DNA of 64,000 nt, taken from the NCBI RefSeq assembly GCF_007997015.1, contig NZ_VOSM01000001.1, positions 310,001 to 374,000 on the forward strand, given 5' to 3'. Each line of letters opens with the position of its first letter. The stretch's first letter is position 1. The position numbers were made by a program, and so were the translations under genes. Shown piece after piece: positions 35,073 through 44,600 of the stretch. Below the pieces are notes generated by a model, which was given only the letters and a program-made list of their open reading frames with translations, had not been told where the DNA came from and did no database searches. The DNA comes from Lujinxingia vulgaris (GTDB taxonomy: Bacteria; Myxococcota_A; Bradymonadia; Bradymonadales; Bradymonadaceae).

Positions 35073-35701
35073 ATGGTGACGCGGGTGTGCCCTCGATCTG
35101 GAAAGAAAGTCTGGATCAGTGGCGTTGTCGAAGTACTGCGTGGAGACGTGCGCGTGCCTAGTTTTACGTACAGAGCGATCGGGTATCACGGATGCTCCCA
35201 GGAGAAGGCCCTCGCGGTGATGAGGGAAGGAGCGTGGCTACCATCGAAGAGCGGCTGGCTCGGTCCGGGAATCTATTTTTGGGATAACGACGAGAAAACC
35301 GCCGCGTGGTGGGCGAAGAGCGTTGCCGAACAACAGGGGCCAAGAGTCATGAAGGCGCAGATCGATCTGAGCGAATGTCTCGATTTGAGTACCGTCGTCG
35401 CTCAGAACACGCTGCGAAAAATTGCGAACTCAGTCGTCAGGTCGAAGAACAGCGAAGCCGCTCTAAGGGGATTGGAGGCTCGCGGATTCACGCGGGACGG
35501 CGCGCTCGTTCGATTGCCCAGGAGGCGTTGAAAGCCGCCGGCCGGCCGCCTGTAAAGGGCGTGCGGATTGCGGTACATTTGAAAGAGGGGCAAGTAACGA
35601 CACAGTCGGTAGGAACTCAGTTGGTCGCGGGGTTTCGTATGGTGATCGTCGTTTTTGATCCTTCTATCATCAAAAAGTGCGAGGTTTGCGATGGCGCGTG
35701 A
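35073..35701 (+). pseudogene. CmdT-like ADP-ribosyltransferase toxin, frameshifted
   Basis: Two overlapping frames together make one ADP-ribosyltransferase. Frame one (35073-35531) has YRAIGYHGCSQEKAL (the His strand), SGWLGPGIYFWDNDEKTAAWWA (the Tyr strand) and QIDLSECLDLS. Frame two carries the rest, EALKAAGRPPVKGVRIAVHL to VIVVFDPSIIKKCEV, ending at 35701, where its TGA overlaps the ATG region of the next gene as in coupled operons. The join is near 35505-35515 and needs a -1 shift or skipping of two bases. Start may be ATG 35073 or GTG 35154. It resembles CmdT, the mRNA-modifying toxin of the CmdTAC defence system. Either an inactivated toxin, a sequencing error or recoding. Confidence 0.65.
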
Positions 35702-36191
35702 CTTAGAAAAAGACTTCGAAAAAGCGTTGGAGGTTATCGAATCTGCGTCGGAGGATTGGATTGTTTCTGCATTGCACTCCTATGGGGCTGAATTGTCTGA
35801 ACATCCCGAGGGACCGGTTCTTGGACGAGGTCTGAATCATGTGCCGTCAGCAGAGTCCGCCTTCACAGGGGTTGTGAAGGATCATTACGAGCGTCATTCA
35901 ACGCACACTGACATGAATTTCCGACGGGCTTCGAACCCGCATGCCCTTGTGACTGTCAGGACGTGGAGTGAGATGCTGCGTTTGGAAGGAAGTAGCGATT
36001 CCTTTTATTGTGATGGCCCATCCTCCGTAAATCTGGTGCTGGAAGAGTCTACGAACGCGACGGTCATAAAGCGTGTGGTACCGAACCGTCCGTACGTCAG
36101 GCATAAGAATCACGGTAAGGGCGAGGTTACACAGGTCCGAGTCGTGGGGCGAAACGCTGCGGATGACGACGCTGATGAGGTTTATGCCTGA
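35691..36191 (+). CDS. Probable antitoxin of a CmdTAC-like locus
   Basis: 166 residues from ATG 35691 (GAGG seven bases upstream). The N-terminus is helical and acidic (LEKDFEKALEVIESASEDWIV); the middle is mixed with aromatic and His residues (VVKDHYERHSTHTDMNF); the C-terminus is polar and ends in an acidic run. No DNA-binding domain is recognised. It sits between the transferase and the SecB-like gene, overlapping both (last base shared with the chaperone start), in the T-A-C order. The antitoxin role, with a C-terminal chaperone-addiction segment, is inferred from that order only. Confidence 0.6.
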   Translation: MARDLEKDFEKALEVIESASEDWIVSALHSYGAELSEHPEGPVLGRGLNHVPSAESAFTGVVKDHYERHSTHTDMNFRRASNPHALVTVRTWSEMLRLEGSSDSFYCDGPSSVNLVLEESTNATVIKRVVPNRPYVRHKNHGKGEVTQVRVVGRNAADDDADEVYA

Positions 36192-36625
36192 TGGATAATG
36201 ACTACTTGAGTCCGATTCAGCTCGTAGGGACTTCGCTTCGTGAACTTCATTTTAAGTTTTCGGAAGAGCGAGAGAGTTTTGACCTGAAAGAACTCGACTA
36301 CAAACTATCGCTCCAGGGAGGCGTCGGGGTTGACGAGCACGATCCCAACGAGGCGATTACAACGTTTCGTGTCGAAGTGGAGTGGGAGGAGGGGGACGGA
36401 CCCTTCGAGTTGCGTATCGAATACGCTGCGATCGCCAGGCAGGACGGAAGCCTGAGTCGCGAGGTGTTTGAGAAGCAGTGTCGGCTCAGCATCATGTCGG
36501 CGATTTTGAGTTATATGAGGCCTATGATCTCCAGGCTCATGGACGAAGCTGGCGAGTCGTTTCGCTTGCCGCTCATTGACCTTCGTCAGTTGGCCTCGAG
36601 CTCGACTCAAGACGACGATTCGTAG
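36191..36625 (+). CDS. SecB-like chaperone of a toxin-antitoxin-chaperone locus
   Basis: 144 residues with the SecB pattern: an N-terminal strand SPIQLVGTSLRELHFKF, central strands ITTFRVEVEWEEGDGPFELRIEYAAIAR, and the C-terminal helix and segment ILSYMRPMISRLMDEAGESFRLPLIDLRQLA, where SecB has ILFPYLR..I......GFPPL.LP.I+F. The housekeeping SecB gene is normally near gpsA or grxC, not here. SecB-like proteins protect antitoxins in TAC systems. Base composition is low (38% G+C at 36241-36300), unlike the genome, suggesting transfer. Confidence 0.75.
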   Translation: MDNDYLSPIQLVGTSLRELHFKFSEERESFDLKELDYKLSLQGGVGVDEHDPNEAITTFRVEVEWEEGDGPFELRIEYAAIARQDGSLSREVFEKQCRLSIMSAILSYMRPMISRLMDEAGESFRLPLIDLRQLASSSTQDDDS

Positions 36626-36704
36626 AAGGTGGTCGAGCGCAACGCGTTTTTTGTCGTGTCGCCAACGACTTAAGCTGCGAACTCAACGAAGCCAGACGAT
36701 GAAC

Positions 36705-36742
36705 AAAAAACGCCGGCGGCCGAGAGGTCGCCGGCGTTTTTT
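36705..36742 (+). terminator. Terminator copy 2, same sequence as leuS terminator
   Basis: Identical hairpin, A-tract and T-tract to 35002-35039, preceded by the same actcaacgaagccaga..atgaa context. It ends the TAC locus and marks the right edge of the inserted segment. Confidence 0.9.
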
Positions 36743-36758
36743 GTTCAGGGAATAGGCT

Positions 36759-37120
36759 AAAATACGAGATCGAGCGCCGTGCACGCGTTTTGGGAATCCA
36801 AAATGCGAGATTGGGCGTCGCGCACGCGTTTTGAGAACTCAAAACGTGAGATCGAGCGCCGAGATCGCGACGTCCCGGTTCAAAACGCGGGATCGAGTGT
36901 CGAGCTCGCGTCGTCCCGGTTCAAAACGTGAGATCGAGTGTCGAGCTCGCGATCAATTTGGACATCAACACGAGATCGAGCGTCGGGGACGTGTTTTGTA
37001 TCGGAGACCCCGCAAGCCCGAGCGTCGGGGACGTGTTTTGTATCGGAAACCTCGCGAGCCCGAGCGTCGGGGACGTGCTTTGTATCGGAGACCCCGCGAG
37101 CCCGAGCGTCGGGGACGTGA
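36759..37120. repeat. Degenerate 41/42-bp tandem repeat array
   Basis: Units beginning aaaa(t/c)(a/g)(c)g start at 36759, 36800, 36841, 36882 and 36923, an exact 41-base period. After a divergent stretch, units with cgtcggggacgtg start at 36981, 37023, 37065 and 37107, an exact 42-base period. Both share gagatcgagcg. No spacers, no clear coding use. It fills most of the gap between the TAC locus and the metal-efflux operon (36743-37345). Confidence 0.85.
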
Positions 37121-37345
37121 TTTTTTGCAATTCAACGCGAGCGCGGCGCTCGCGGTCGAGGTTTTTTGCGTTTCGGCTCGAGATCGGCACTCGCTCGTGG
37201 AGTTCATGCCCGAGCAGCAAGGGGGATTGGCAGGTGGGCGGGGCGCTTTTCAGACCGGAGGTACGCCCGTGATGGAAAGTCCGATTGACGCTCGGAGTTT
37301 CGGGGGGTACTCCGGAGGTGGTTTTTTTGACGGAGGAACATGTTT

Positions 37346-37747
37346 ATGGCCCACGAATTACGCATGCCCCATCTTGCGCTGGGGGATCTGGAGCAGGCGG
37401 TGCTCGATGTGCTCTGGCGGGAGGGAGCGCTCAATCCCGGTCAGATGCATCAGGTGCTGGGAGAGGAGCGGGGGATCTCGGTGAACACGGTGTCTTCGGC
37501 GATGAAGCGTCTTTTCGATAAAGGCCTTCTGGAGCGGGAGAAGGTCAGCCACGCCTATGAGTATCGGGCGGCGGTGAGCCGCGCCGAGCTTCAGCGTCAG
37601 CTGATCGCGTCGATCGCCGAGCGCTTCTCCGGGGAGGAGCGCGCCGGGTTGCTGGCGGCGTTTGTCGACATCGCTCAGGCCGATGGTGAGGAGACGCTGC
37701 GACGGCTGGAGGCGCTGGTCAACGCGCGGCTGAAGGGCGGTGAGTGA
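37346..37747 (+). CDS. BlaI/MecI/CopY-family repressor
   Basis: 133 residues. Winged-helix repressor: LGDLEQAVLDVLWREGALNPGQMHQVLGEERGISVNTVSSAMKRLFDKGLLEREKVSHAYEYRA, then a C-terminal dimerisation helix region. ATG 37346 is chosen because GGAGG lies nine bases upstream; the ATG at 37340 is too close. It is followed with a one-base overlap by the M56 protease gene, and should control the metal-efflux operon and be cleaved or released on signal. Confidence 0.9.
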   Translation: MAHELRMPHLALGDLEQAVLDVLWREGALNPGQMHQVLGEERGISVNTVSSAMKRLFDKGLLEREKVSHAYEYRAAVSRAELQRQLIASIAERFSGEERAGLLAAFVDIAQADGEETLRRLEALVNARLKGGE

Positions 37748-38706
37748 TGGCGGGCTTGATCGAGACGATGGCATTGGCCGGAGGCATGGTCGGGGTGTGG
37801 GTCTGGGCGGCGGTGGCGGTGATGCTGCCGGCGTTGGCCACGCGGCGTCCCGCGCTCGTTCGGGGTGCGGCGAGTGCGCGTCTGTGGCTCTACGCGCCAC
37901 TGTGGGTGCCGGCGTTGATGCTCGGGGCCGCGTTGTTGCCGGGGATTGTGGGGAGTGTGACCGGGCATGGGGATCATTGCCTGGAGCATGTGACCCATCA
38001 TCATCTCTGCCTGATTCATCCGCCGCATGTGGCGCATACCTGGTCGTTGTGGGGGCTCGCGCTGCTGCCCTGGCTTGGGGCATCGGTGATGGTGGGACGT
38101 CATCTGGGCGCGCTCAAAGGGGCGCTCGCCAGCACGCGCACCCTGGTGGGGGTGAGTAGGGCGCTGGGCGATGATTCGAAAGTTCGGGTGGTGGAGACTG
38201 GCGAGGCGGTGGCGTTCAGCGTGGGGCTCTTGCGGCCGGTCGTGGTGGTGAGCCGCGGGCTGGTCGAGGCGCTCAGTGAAGCGGAGCTGCGCGTGGTGCT
38301 GGCCCATGAGCGCGCGCATTGTGCGCGCCGCGACACGTTGTGGGCGCTGGCCGATCAGTGCGTGGCCTGGTTGCTTCCGGCGCGCGCGCGCCAGGTCCTG
38401 CTCGACGCCATTGAGCTCGGTCGAGAGCAGGCCTGTGATGCGCGCGCGGCGAATGAGGAGGGGAGGGTGCAGGTGGCCGCGACGCTCTTAAAGGTGGCGC
38501 GCTTGAAGCTCGCGACGCCGGCGGTGGGGCTCTCGCTGGGGGCGTCGTCGCTGGAGCTTCGGGTGGAGCGTCTGCTGGCGCAGAACGAGCCCGCTCGCCA
38601 GACGCACCCGGTCGGGGTGTGGTTGGCAGTCCTTGTCATCATGGGGTTGGGAGCCGGTCCTTTTCATGGCCTGATGGAGCGTGTGATCGCGCTCGCGTTG
38701 CACTGA
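37747..38706 (+). CDS. M56-family (BlaR1-like) membrane protease, metal-sensor type
   Basis: 319 residues with several membrane helices. The zinc-protease motif VLAHERAHCARRDTLWALAD (HExxH near 187-191) and a distal ELGREQACDARAA match M56 proteases. The C-terminal penicillin-binding sensor of BlaR1 is absent. An extracytoplasmic loop near residues 73-98 is rich in His and Cys (GHGDHCLEHVTHHHLCLIHP), suiting metal sensing. It overlaps the blaI-like repressor, its probable substrate. GTG 37744 is an alternative start. Confidence 0.88.
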   Translation: MAGLIETMALAGGMVGVWVWAAVAVMLPALATRRPALVRGAASARLWLYAPLWVPALMLGAALLPGIVGSVTGHGDHCLEHVTHHHLCLIHPPHVAHTWSLWGLALLPWLGASVMVGRHLGALKGALASTRTLVGVSRALGDDSKVRVVETGEAVAFSVGLLRPVVVVSRGLVEALSEAELRVVLAHERAHCARRDTLWALADQCVAWLLPARARQVLLDAIELGREQACDARAANEEGRVQVAATLLKVARLKLATPAVGLSLGASSLELRVERLLAQNEPARQTHPVGVWLAVLVIMGLGAGPFHGLMERVIALALH

Positions 38707-38741
38707 GGTAAAGCGCTTTGAGTGATGTGAGACGACCTACG

Positions 38742-39977
38742 ATGAGAAAAACTCCGAGGCTGGCTCGGTTTTTGGGGCCGGTGATGGTCGGTGTGCTGAT
38801 GAGCGCGTCGGCGTACGCCCAGAGCTCCGCGCCCGCTGAGGAGGTGAGCGTGTCGGAGGCGGTGCGCGCGGCGCTGTCGCGGCCGCCGGCCGAGCTTTTG
38901 CTGGAGCGCCGCCTGGACGCCGCGCGGGCCGGCGTGGATGAGCAGACTCGCCGGTCTGCGCCCACGTTGAGCCTGGACTATGAGCGGGTCGGCGGGTCGA
39001 CGGAGCTGGCGGCCTCGGAGTTCAGCGCGGTGGTTGAACAAAACTTCGATGTGAGCCGCTGGCGCACAAGGCTTCGCCAGGGGCTTACGCACCGGGAGCG
39101 CGCCGAGCGCGCCGAACATGAGCGCTGGCGTCTGGAGACGGCGCATCGGGTGCGCGTGGCGTTTTATGAGGTGCGACTTCATCAGGCGCGGCTGGCCGAG
39201 CATGAGCGCTGGCGCGCGCGCCTGGAGGAGGCGCTCCAGGCGATGCAGGCGCGGGTGGAGCGGGGGGATGCCTCGGCCTACATGAGCGGTCGCGTCGCGC
39301 GGGAGCTTGAACTTGCGGCGGCGAGTGAGGCGGCGGTGCGTAGCGCGTTGGAAGGGGCCTGGGCGGAGCTGACGTCCCATGCCGGCTGGGAGCAGCGGCC
39401 GGAGCTCGGTGGTGCGCTCGAACCCTCAAAAGGCGGCGATGCGGCCGAACCACGCTCGCCAGATCAGGCCATCCTGCAGGCGCGGATTCAGGCCCTGGGC
39501 GCGGAGATCGACGCCGTGCGTTCACCCTGGCTGCGGGACTGGACGGTGGGAGTGGGCTATCGCCAGGACCGGGCCGGCGCGTTGACGGGCCACGGCGTCA
39601 TCGTGGCGCTGAGTCTGCCCCTGGCGCTCTGGAACCCCGACGCGCCACGCCAGGCCAGGCTTCAGGCTGAGCGCGCCGCGCTGCAGCATGAGCTGGAGCT
39701 TGTCAGCCAGCAGTACGAGCGCGCGCTGGAGGGCGCAAGGCAGCGTCGCCGTGTGGCGATGCAGGCGTTGCGTCCGGCCGAGGATGCGGCGGCCGACGCG
39801 GCGTTGACGCGCCAGGCCCTTCAGTCCTTTGAGGCCGGCGAGTCGTCGCTGGCCGAGCTTCTCGACGTCTATGAGAGCGAGCTCGAACTTCAGCTCGCAA
39901 GGATCGAACTACAGTGGGAGGCGCGCCGCGCCGACCTCGACTTGCAGCGCCTTCAGGGTGTGGGAGCGTCCCGATGA
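38742..39977 (+). CDS. TolC-family outer-membrane channel of metal efflux
   Basis: 411 residues from ATG 38742, giving a signal peptide ending ASAYAQ; a TTG at 38718 has a better-spaced GAGG and would add eight residues. Long alpha-helical coiled segments typical of outer-membrane efflux proteins (EVSVSEAVRAALSRPPAELLLERRLDAARAGVDE; SFEAGESSLAELLDVYESELELQLARIELQWEARRADLDLQRLQG). It ends overlapping the adaptor gene (ATGA) and corresponds to CusC/CzcC. Confidence 0.88.
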   Translation: MRKTPRLARFLGPVMVGVLMSASAYAQSSAPAEEVSVSEAVRAALSRPPAELLLERRLDAARAGVDEQTRRSAPTLSLDYERVGGSTELAASEFSAVVEQNFDVSRWRTRLRQGLTHRERAERAEHERWRLETAHRVRVAFYEVRLHQARLAEHERWRARLEEALQAMQARVERGDASAYMSGRVARELELAAASEAAVRSALEGAWAELTSHAGWEQRPELGGALEPSKGGDAAEPRSPDQAILQARIQALGAEIDAVRSPWLRDWTVGVGYRQDRAGALTGHGVIVALSLPLALWNPDAPRQARLQAERAALQHELELVSQQYERALEGARQRRRVAMQALRPAEDAAADAALTRQALQSFEAGESSLAELLDVYESELELQLARIELQWEARRADLDLQRLQGVGASR

Positions 39978-41689
39978 ATCTCTCGTCTACGACATTTCTG
40001 GCCATCGGGGGGCTGCTTGCCAGTCTGCTCGTCGCGAGCGCCGTGGGGTGCCATTCCGGTGACGATCACGCGCATGGCGACGAACACGCGCATGGCGACG
40101 AACACGCGCACGGCGATGAGCACGCGCATGGCGATGATCACGCGCATGGCGACGAACACGCGCATGGCGACGAACACGCGCATGGCGACGAAGACGCGCA
40201 TGGCGACGATCATGGCCACGAGGGTGCCAGCGAAACCGTGACGCTCTGGGGCGATGCGACGCAGCTCTTTGTGGAGTTTCCGGCGTTGGTGCGTGGCGAT
40301 GAGAGCGCGTTTGCGGCGCACCTGACGCGTATGAGCGATCACCGCGCGTTGGAGGAGGGGACGGTCGTGGTGGAGCTCTCCGGCGGCTCAAGCCCCGCGG
40401 AGCGCTTTGAGGTCGATGGCCCGGCTCAGCCTGGTATCTTCCGACCGATTGTGACGCCGGCGCATGTAGGGCCGCGGGAGGTCAGTCTGCATATCAGCGC
40501 GCCCGGGATCGACGAGCACCATGAGCTGGGGCAGTTCATCGTGTTCTCCAGCCGCACGGGCGCCGGAAACGCCGCGAAACAGCACGGGGATGACGAGGGG
40601 CATGACGAGGGCATCTCCTACCTGCTTGAGCAGCAGTGGCAGGTGGCGTTCGGGGTGACGCGGGCCGACGATCGGGAGGTGCGCCCCACAATCGCGGCCT
40701 TTGCGCAGGTTCATCCGGCGCCGGGGGCAAGCGTGGAGGTCACCGCGCCGCGCAGCGGTCGGGTGGTGGTGGGACCGTCGGGGCCGGCGCAGCTTGGCGG
40801 GAACTATGAGGCCGGGCAGGTGCTTTTGCGACTTCGCAGCGCGCCGGGCGATGGCGCTGACGCGGCCACGCTCGACCTGGCGGTCGACCGCGCCCTGATC
40901 CGTCGCGACCGCGCCTCGCTGGAGGTCGAGCGCCTTACTCCCCTGGCCGAGCAGGGCGTGGTGCCCCGGAGCCGGCTTGAGGACGCGACCAGTGAGCTTG
41001 CGTCGGCCCGTGCGGAGCTGGAGAGCGCGCAACGTCGGCGCAGCAGCCTTACGCAGACCCAACGCCTGAGTGGCGGGGCCGACACCCTCAGCATCCCCGC
41101 GCCGATCGCGGGCAACCTCGCGGAGCTCTATGTGTCGCCGGGGGCCTGGGTGGAAGAGGGCGCGCCTCTGGCGCGCATCATATCGCCACACCAGCTGATG
41201 CTTCAGGTCAACGCGCCCCAGGCCTATCTGGATCGACTCGATGCGGTCTCGGGCGTGTGGTTTAAGCCCTCCGCAGATGCGGCGGTCATCGACTTGAGTC
41301 GCGACGCGCTCCTCGCCGTGGGGCAGGAGGTCGACGCGGCCACGCGCACGCTCCCCGTCTACTTCAACCTCGATGGTGGCGAGGTTGAGGGGGCGCGGCT
41401 TTACGCCGGGATGCACGTGCGCGCGAACCTGGTCAGCGATACGCCGCGCGTCGCTACGGCGATTCCGGTCTCGGCGCTCGTCGATGATAACGGCACCGAG
41501 GTGGTCTTTGTGCAGACCGGCGGGGAGTCCTTTGAACGGCGGGTGGTGCGTCTGGGGGCGCGTGATGGGGATTGGGTGGAAGTGACGCAGGGGGTGGAGC
41601 CTGGCGAGTGGGTGGTCAGCCGCGGCGCCTACGCGGTGAAGCTGGCATCGGCCAGCACCGAAACAATCGGTCACGGCCACGCGCACTGA
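39974..41689 (+). CDS. Membrane-fusion adaptor with His-rich repeats (CusB/CzcB type)
   Basis: 571 residues. Signal peptide with lipobox at ASAVGC, then eight near-perfect HAHGDE/HAHGDD repeats (about residues 32-82), expected to bind Cu, Zn, Ni or Co. An unfamiliar beta-domain (80-215) precedes the adaptor: barrel-sandwich start VEVTAPRSGRVVVG, a coiled coil with LTPLAEQGVVPRSRLEDATSELASARAELESAQ, IPAPIAGNLAELYVSPGAWVEEGAPL, and a membrane-proximal end GVEPGEWVVSRGAYAVK. The C-terminus ends GHGHAH. The adaptor links pump and outer channel. Confidence 0.9.
   Translation: MNLSSTTFLAIGGLLASLLVASAVGCHSGDDHAHGDEHAHGDEHAHGDEHAHGDDHAHGDEHAHGDEHAHGDEDAHGDDHGHEGASETVTLWGDATQLFVEFPALVRGDESAFAAHLTRMSDHRALEEGTVVVELSGGSSPAERFEVDGPAQPGIFRPIVTPAHVGPREVSLHISAPGIDEHHELGQFIVFSSRTGAGNAAKQHGDDEGHDEGISYLLEQQWQVAFGVTRADDREVRPTIAAFAQVHPAPGASVEVTAPRSGRVVVGPSGPAQLGGNYEAGQVLLRLRSAPGDGADAATLDLAVDRALIRRDRASLEVERLTPLAEQGVVPRSRLEDATSELASARAELESAQRRRSSLTQTQRLSGGADTLSIPAPIAGNLAELYVSPGAWVEEGAPLARIISPHQLMLQVNAPQAYLDRLDAVSGVWFKPSADAAVIDLSRDALLAVGQEVDAATRTLPVYFNLDGGEVEGARLYAGMHVRANLVSDTPRVATAIPVSALVDDNGTEVVFVQTGGESFERRVVRLGARDGDWVEVTQGVEPGEWVVSRGAYAVKLASASTETIGHGHAH
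40067..40210 (+). repeat. 18-bp coding repeat (HAHGDE)x8
   Basis: Eight copies of cacgcgcatggcgacgaa with few changes, starting every 18 bases from 40067 to 40193, inside the adaptor gene. It encodes the His-rich metal-binding tract and may change copy number by slippage. Confidence 0.9.
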
Positions 41690-41698
41690 GGAGAACCT

Positions 41699-44600
41699 AT
41701 GATTGACGCGATGATTCGATGGTCGCTCGCCAACCGCCTCTTTGTGCTCGTGGGGGCCGCGGCGCTGATCGTGTGGGGGGTGCTGCAGATGCGGCAGATG
41801 CCGGTAGATGTGTTTCCGGATCTGACGGCTCCCACTGTCACCGTGATCACCGAAGCGCACGGGATGGCGCCGGAGGAGACCGAGCAGCTCATCACCTTCC
41901 CGCTGGAGTCGGCGCTCAACGGCGCGAGCGGGGTGCGGCGGGTGCGCTCGTCGACGTCGGTGGGCATCTCGGTGGTGTGGGTGGAGTTTGAGTGGGGGAG
42001 CGACATTTACACCGCACGCCAGCTGGTCGCCGAGAAGATCCAGCTCGTCGCGCCCTCACTACCTCCGGAGATCGATCCGCCGGTGCTCTCTCCCATCAGC
42101 TCGATCATGGGCGAGATCTTGTTTGTGGGGCTTCGCGCCGAGGATGGGGCGCATAGCCCGGGGGATCTTCGTACGGTGGCGGACTGGCAGGTGCGGCGGC
42201 GCCTGATGGCGGTGCCCGGCGTCTCGCAGGTGGTGCCGATCGGCGGCGATGTGATGCAGTACCAGGTGCAGGTGCGGCCGGAGAAGTTGGCCGAGCATCG
42301 CGTGACGCTCGAAGAGGTTGTGGAGGCGGTGCGCGCCACCAACCAGAACACCTCGGCGGGTTTTTATGAGCAGGGGGGCCAGGAGTATCTGATCTACGGG
42401 CTGGGGCGCGTGGGGAGCACCGAGGATATTGCCAACGCGGTAGTTCGCCCGGACCCGAAGGCGCCGCTGCGGGTGATGGATCTGGCCGACGTGGTGATGG
42501 GGAGCGCCATAAAGCGGGGTGATGCGGCGATCAACGGAGCGCCGGCGGTGGTGATGGGCATTCAGAAACAGCCCGGGGTCAACACGCTTAAGCTCAGCGA
42601 AGAGCTGGAAGCGGCGCTGCAGACGGTGGCGGAGGGACTCCCCGAGGGGATGATTCTGGAGCAGCGCCTGCTGCGTCAGGCCGACTTTATTGAGACCGCC
42701 GTCGACAACGTGACGCACGCGCTTCGCGATGGGGCGCTTCTGGTGATCCTGATCATCGGCTTCTTTTTGCTCAGCGGGCGAGCGACGTTGATCACGGCGC
42801 TGGCGATCCCGCTCTCGCTGGTCGTGACAGTGCTGGTGCTCTCGGCGATGGGCGCCAGCCTCAACACGATGACCCTGGGAGGCATGGCGATCGCGGTGGG
42901 CGCGCTGGTCGACGACGCGATCATCGACGTGGAGAACGTCGTGCGACGGCTGCGGGAGCGGGCCGCCGCCGGTCATCAGGGCTCGCTGCTCGAGACGGTG
43001 TACCTGGCCAGCAAAGAGGTGCGGGGCTCGATTGTGTTTGCCACGATGATCATCATCCTGGTGTTTTTGCCCCTCTTCTTTCTGCAGGGCGTGGAGGGCC
43101 GACTTCTGCAACCGCTGGGGGTTGCCTACGTCGTGTCGCTGGCGGCGTCCTTGCTGGTGGCGCTGACGGTCACCCCGGTGCTCTGCGCCCTCCTGTTGCC
43201 GGGGAGCCGCGCGGTGCGAGATGGCGAGGAGCCGGGGCCGGTGCGCTGGCTGCGCCGTCATTACGATGCGCTCTTAAGCCGGGTGATCGGGGCCTGGCCG
43301 CTGCTGGTGGGGTTGTCGGTGGTGGGTGTGGTGGTGGCGGCCGTGGGGGCGTGGAGCGCCGACCGCACCTTCTTGCCGGAGTTTAACGAAGGCGCGCTGA
43401 CGATCTCGGTGGTCAGCTTCCCGGGGACGTCGCTGGCAGAATCGAACCGCCTGGGCGACCAGGTCGAGAGGATTTTGCTGGAGCAGCCCGAGGTGCAGGC
43501 GACCTCCCGACGTACGGGGCGCGCGGAGCTCGATGAGCACGCCCAGGGCATTCATGCCTCGGAGATCGATGTGCGGCTGGAGAAGAAGGAGCGCAGCGAG
43601 GCGGCGCTGCTGGCGGAGCTTCGGCGCCGGTTTGAGAGCGTGGTCGGGGCCAACGTCGTCATCGGTCAGCCAATCTCCCACCGCATCGACCATATGATCT
43701 CGGGGACGCGCGCCAACATCGCCGTAAAAATCTTCGGCGAGGATCTTGGTGAGTTGAGGCGGCTGGCCGAGGAGGTTCGCGCGCAGATGGAGGGAGTGCC
43801 CGGCGTAGTTGACCTGGCGGTGGAGGAGCAGTCGAACCTGCCGCTGGCGAAGGTGCATTTTGATCGCGATGCGCTGGCCACCTACGGGCTTCAGGTCGAT
43901 GACGTGGCCGAGACGATTGAGACGGCGTTTTATGGCCGCACCGTCTCCCGGGTGCTGGAGGAGGGGCGCGCCGTCGATCTTGTGGTGCGCTATCCCGAGG
44001 AGGCGCTTGAGGACCTCGATGCCGTGCGTCAGACGATGATTCCCACCGCCGGCGGGGCGTGGGTGCCGCTGGAGGCGCTGGCCGACATCCAGCGCGACCG
44101 CGGGCCCAATCAAATCAGCCGCGAGAACGGTCAGCGCAAAATTGTGGTCATGAGCAACGTCGGCGAGGGCCAGGCGTTGGGGGCGGTGGTCGAGGAGGTG
44201 AGTCGGCGTGTCTCGGCAAACGTGGTGATGCCGCCCGGCTATTTTGTGGAGTACGGCGGGCAGTTTGAAGCCGCCCAGGAGGCCACACGCACGTTGAGCT
44301 GGCTGAGTCTGATGGTGGTGTTGGGCATCTTCCTGCTCCTCTACGTCGCGCTCTCCTCAGGCCGCGATGCGGGGTTGGTGATGCTCAACTTACCCCTGGC
44401 GCTGATTGGCGGGGTGATCGGGGTGTACGTCTCCGGGGGCGTGATTTCGGTGGCTTCGCTCATCGGGTTTATCACCCTCTTTGGCATCGCGACGCGTAAC
44501 GGCATCATGCTCGTGACGCATATTCGCCATCTGGTCGAAGAGGAGGGCGTACGAGACCCACTCGAAGCGGTGAGCCGCGGCGCATCCGAGCGCCTCGCGC

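Noticed and set aside
36191-36625. Housekeeping SecB
   Set aside because: Placement in a low-GC transfer-like segment, coupling to a toxin-antitoxin pair and weak match to SecB favour a TAC chaperone.
36759-37120. CRISPR array
   Set aside because: Units are contiguous and vary along their length; no unique spacers and no cas genes.
36928-37272. Possible protein with a 14-residue repeat
   Set aside because: The 42-base period keeps frames open on both strands; no ribosome site, and the repeat begins in non-coding 41-base units.
37346-38706. Beta-lactam resistance regulator pair
   Set aside because: No penicillin-binding sensor domain and no beta-lactamase gene; metal-efflux genes follow.
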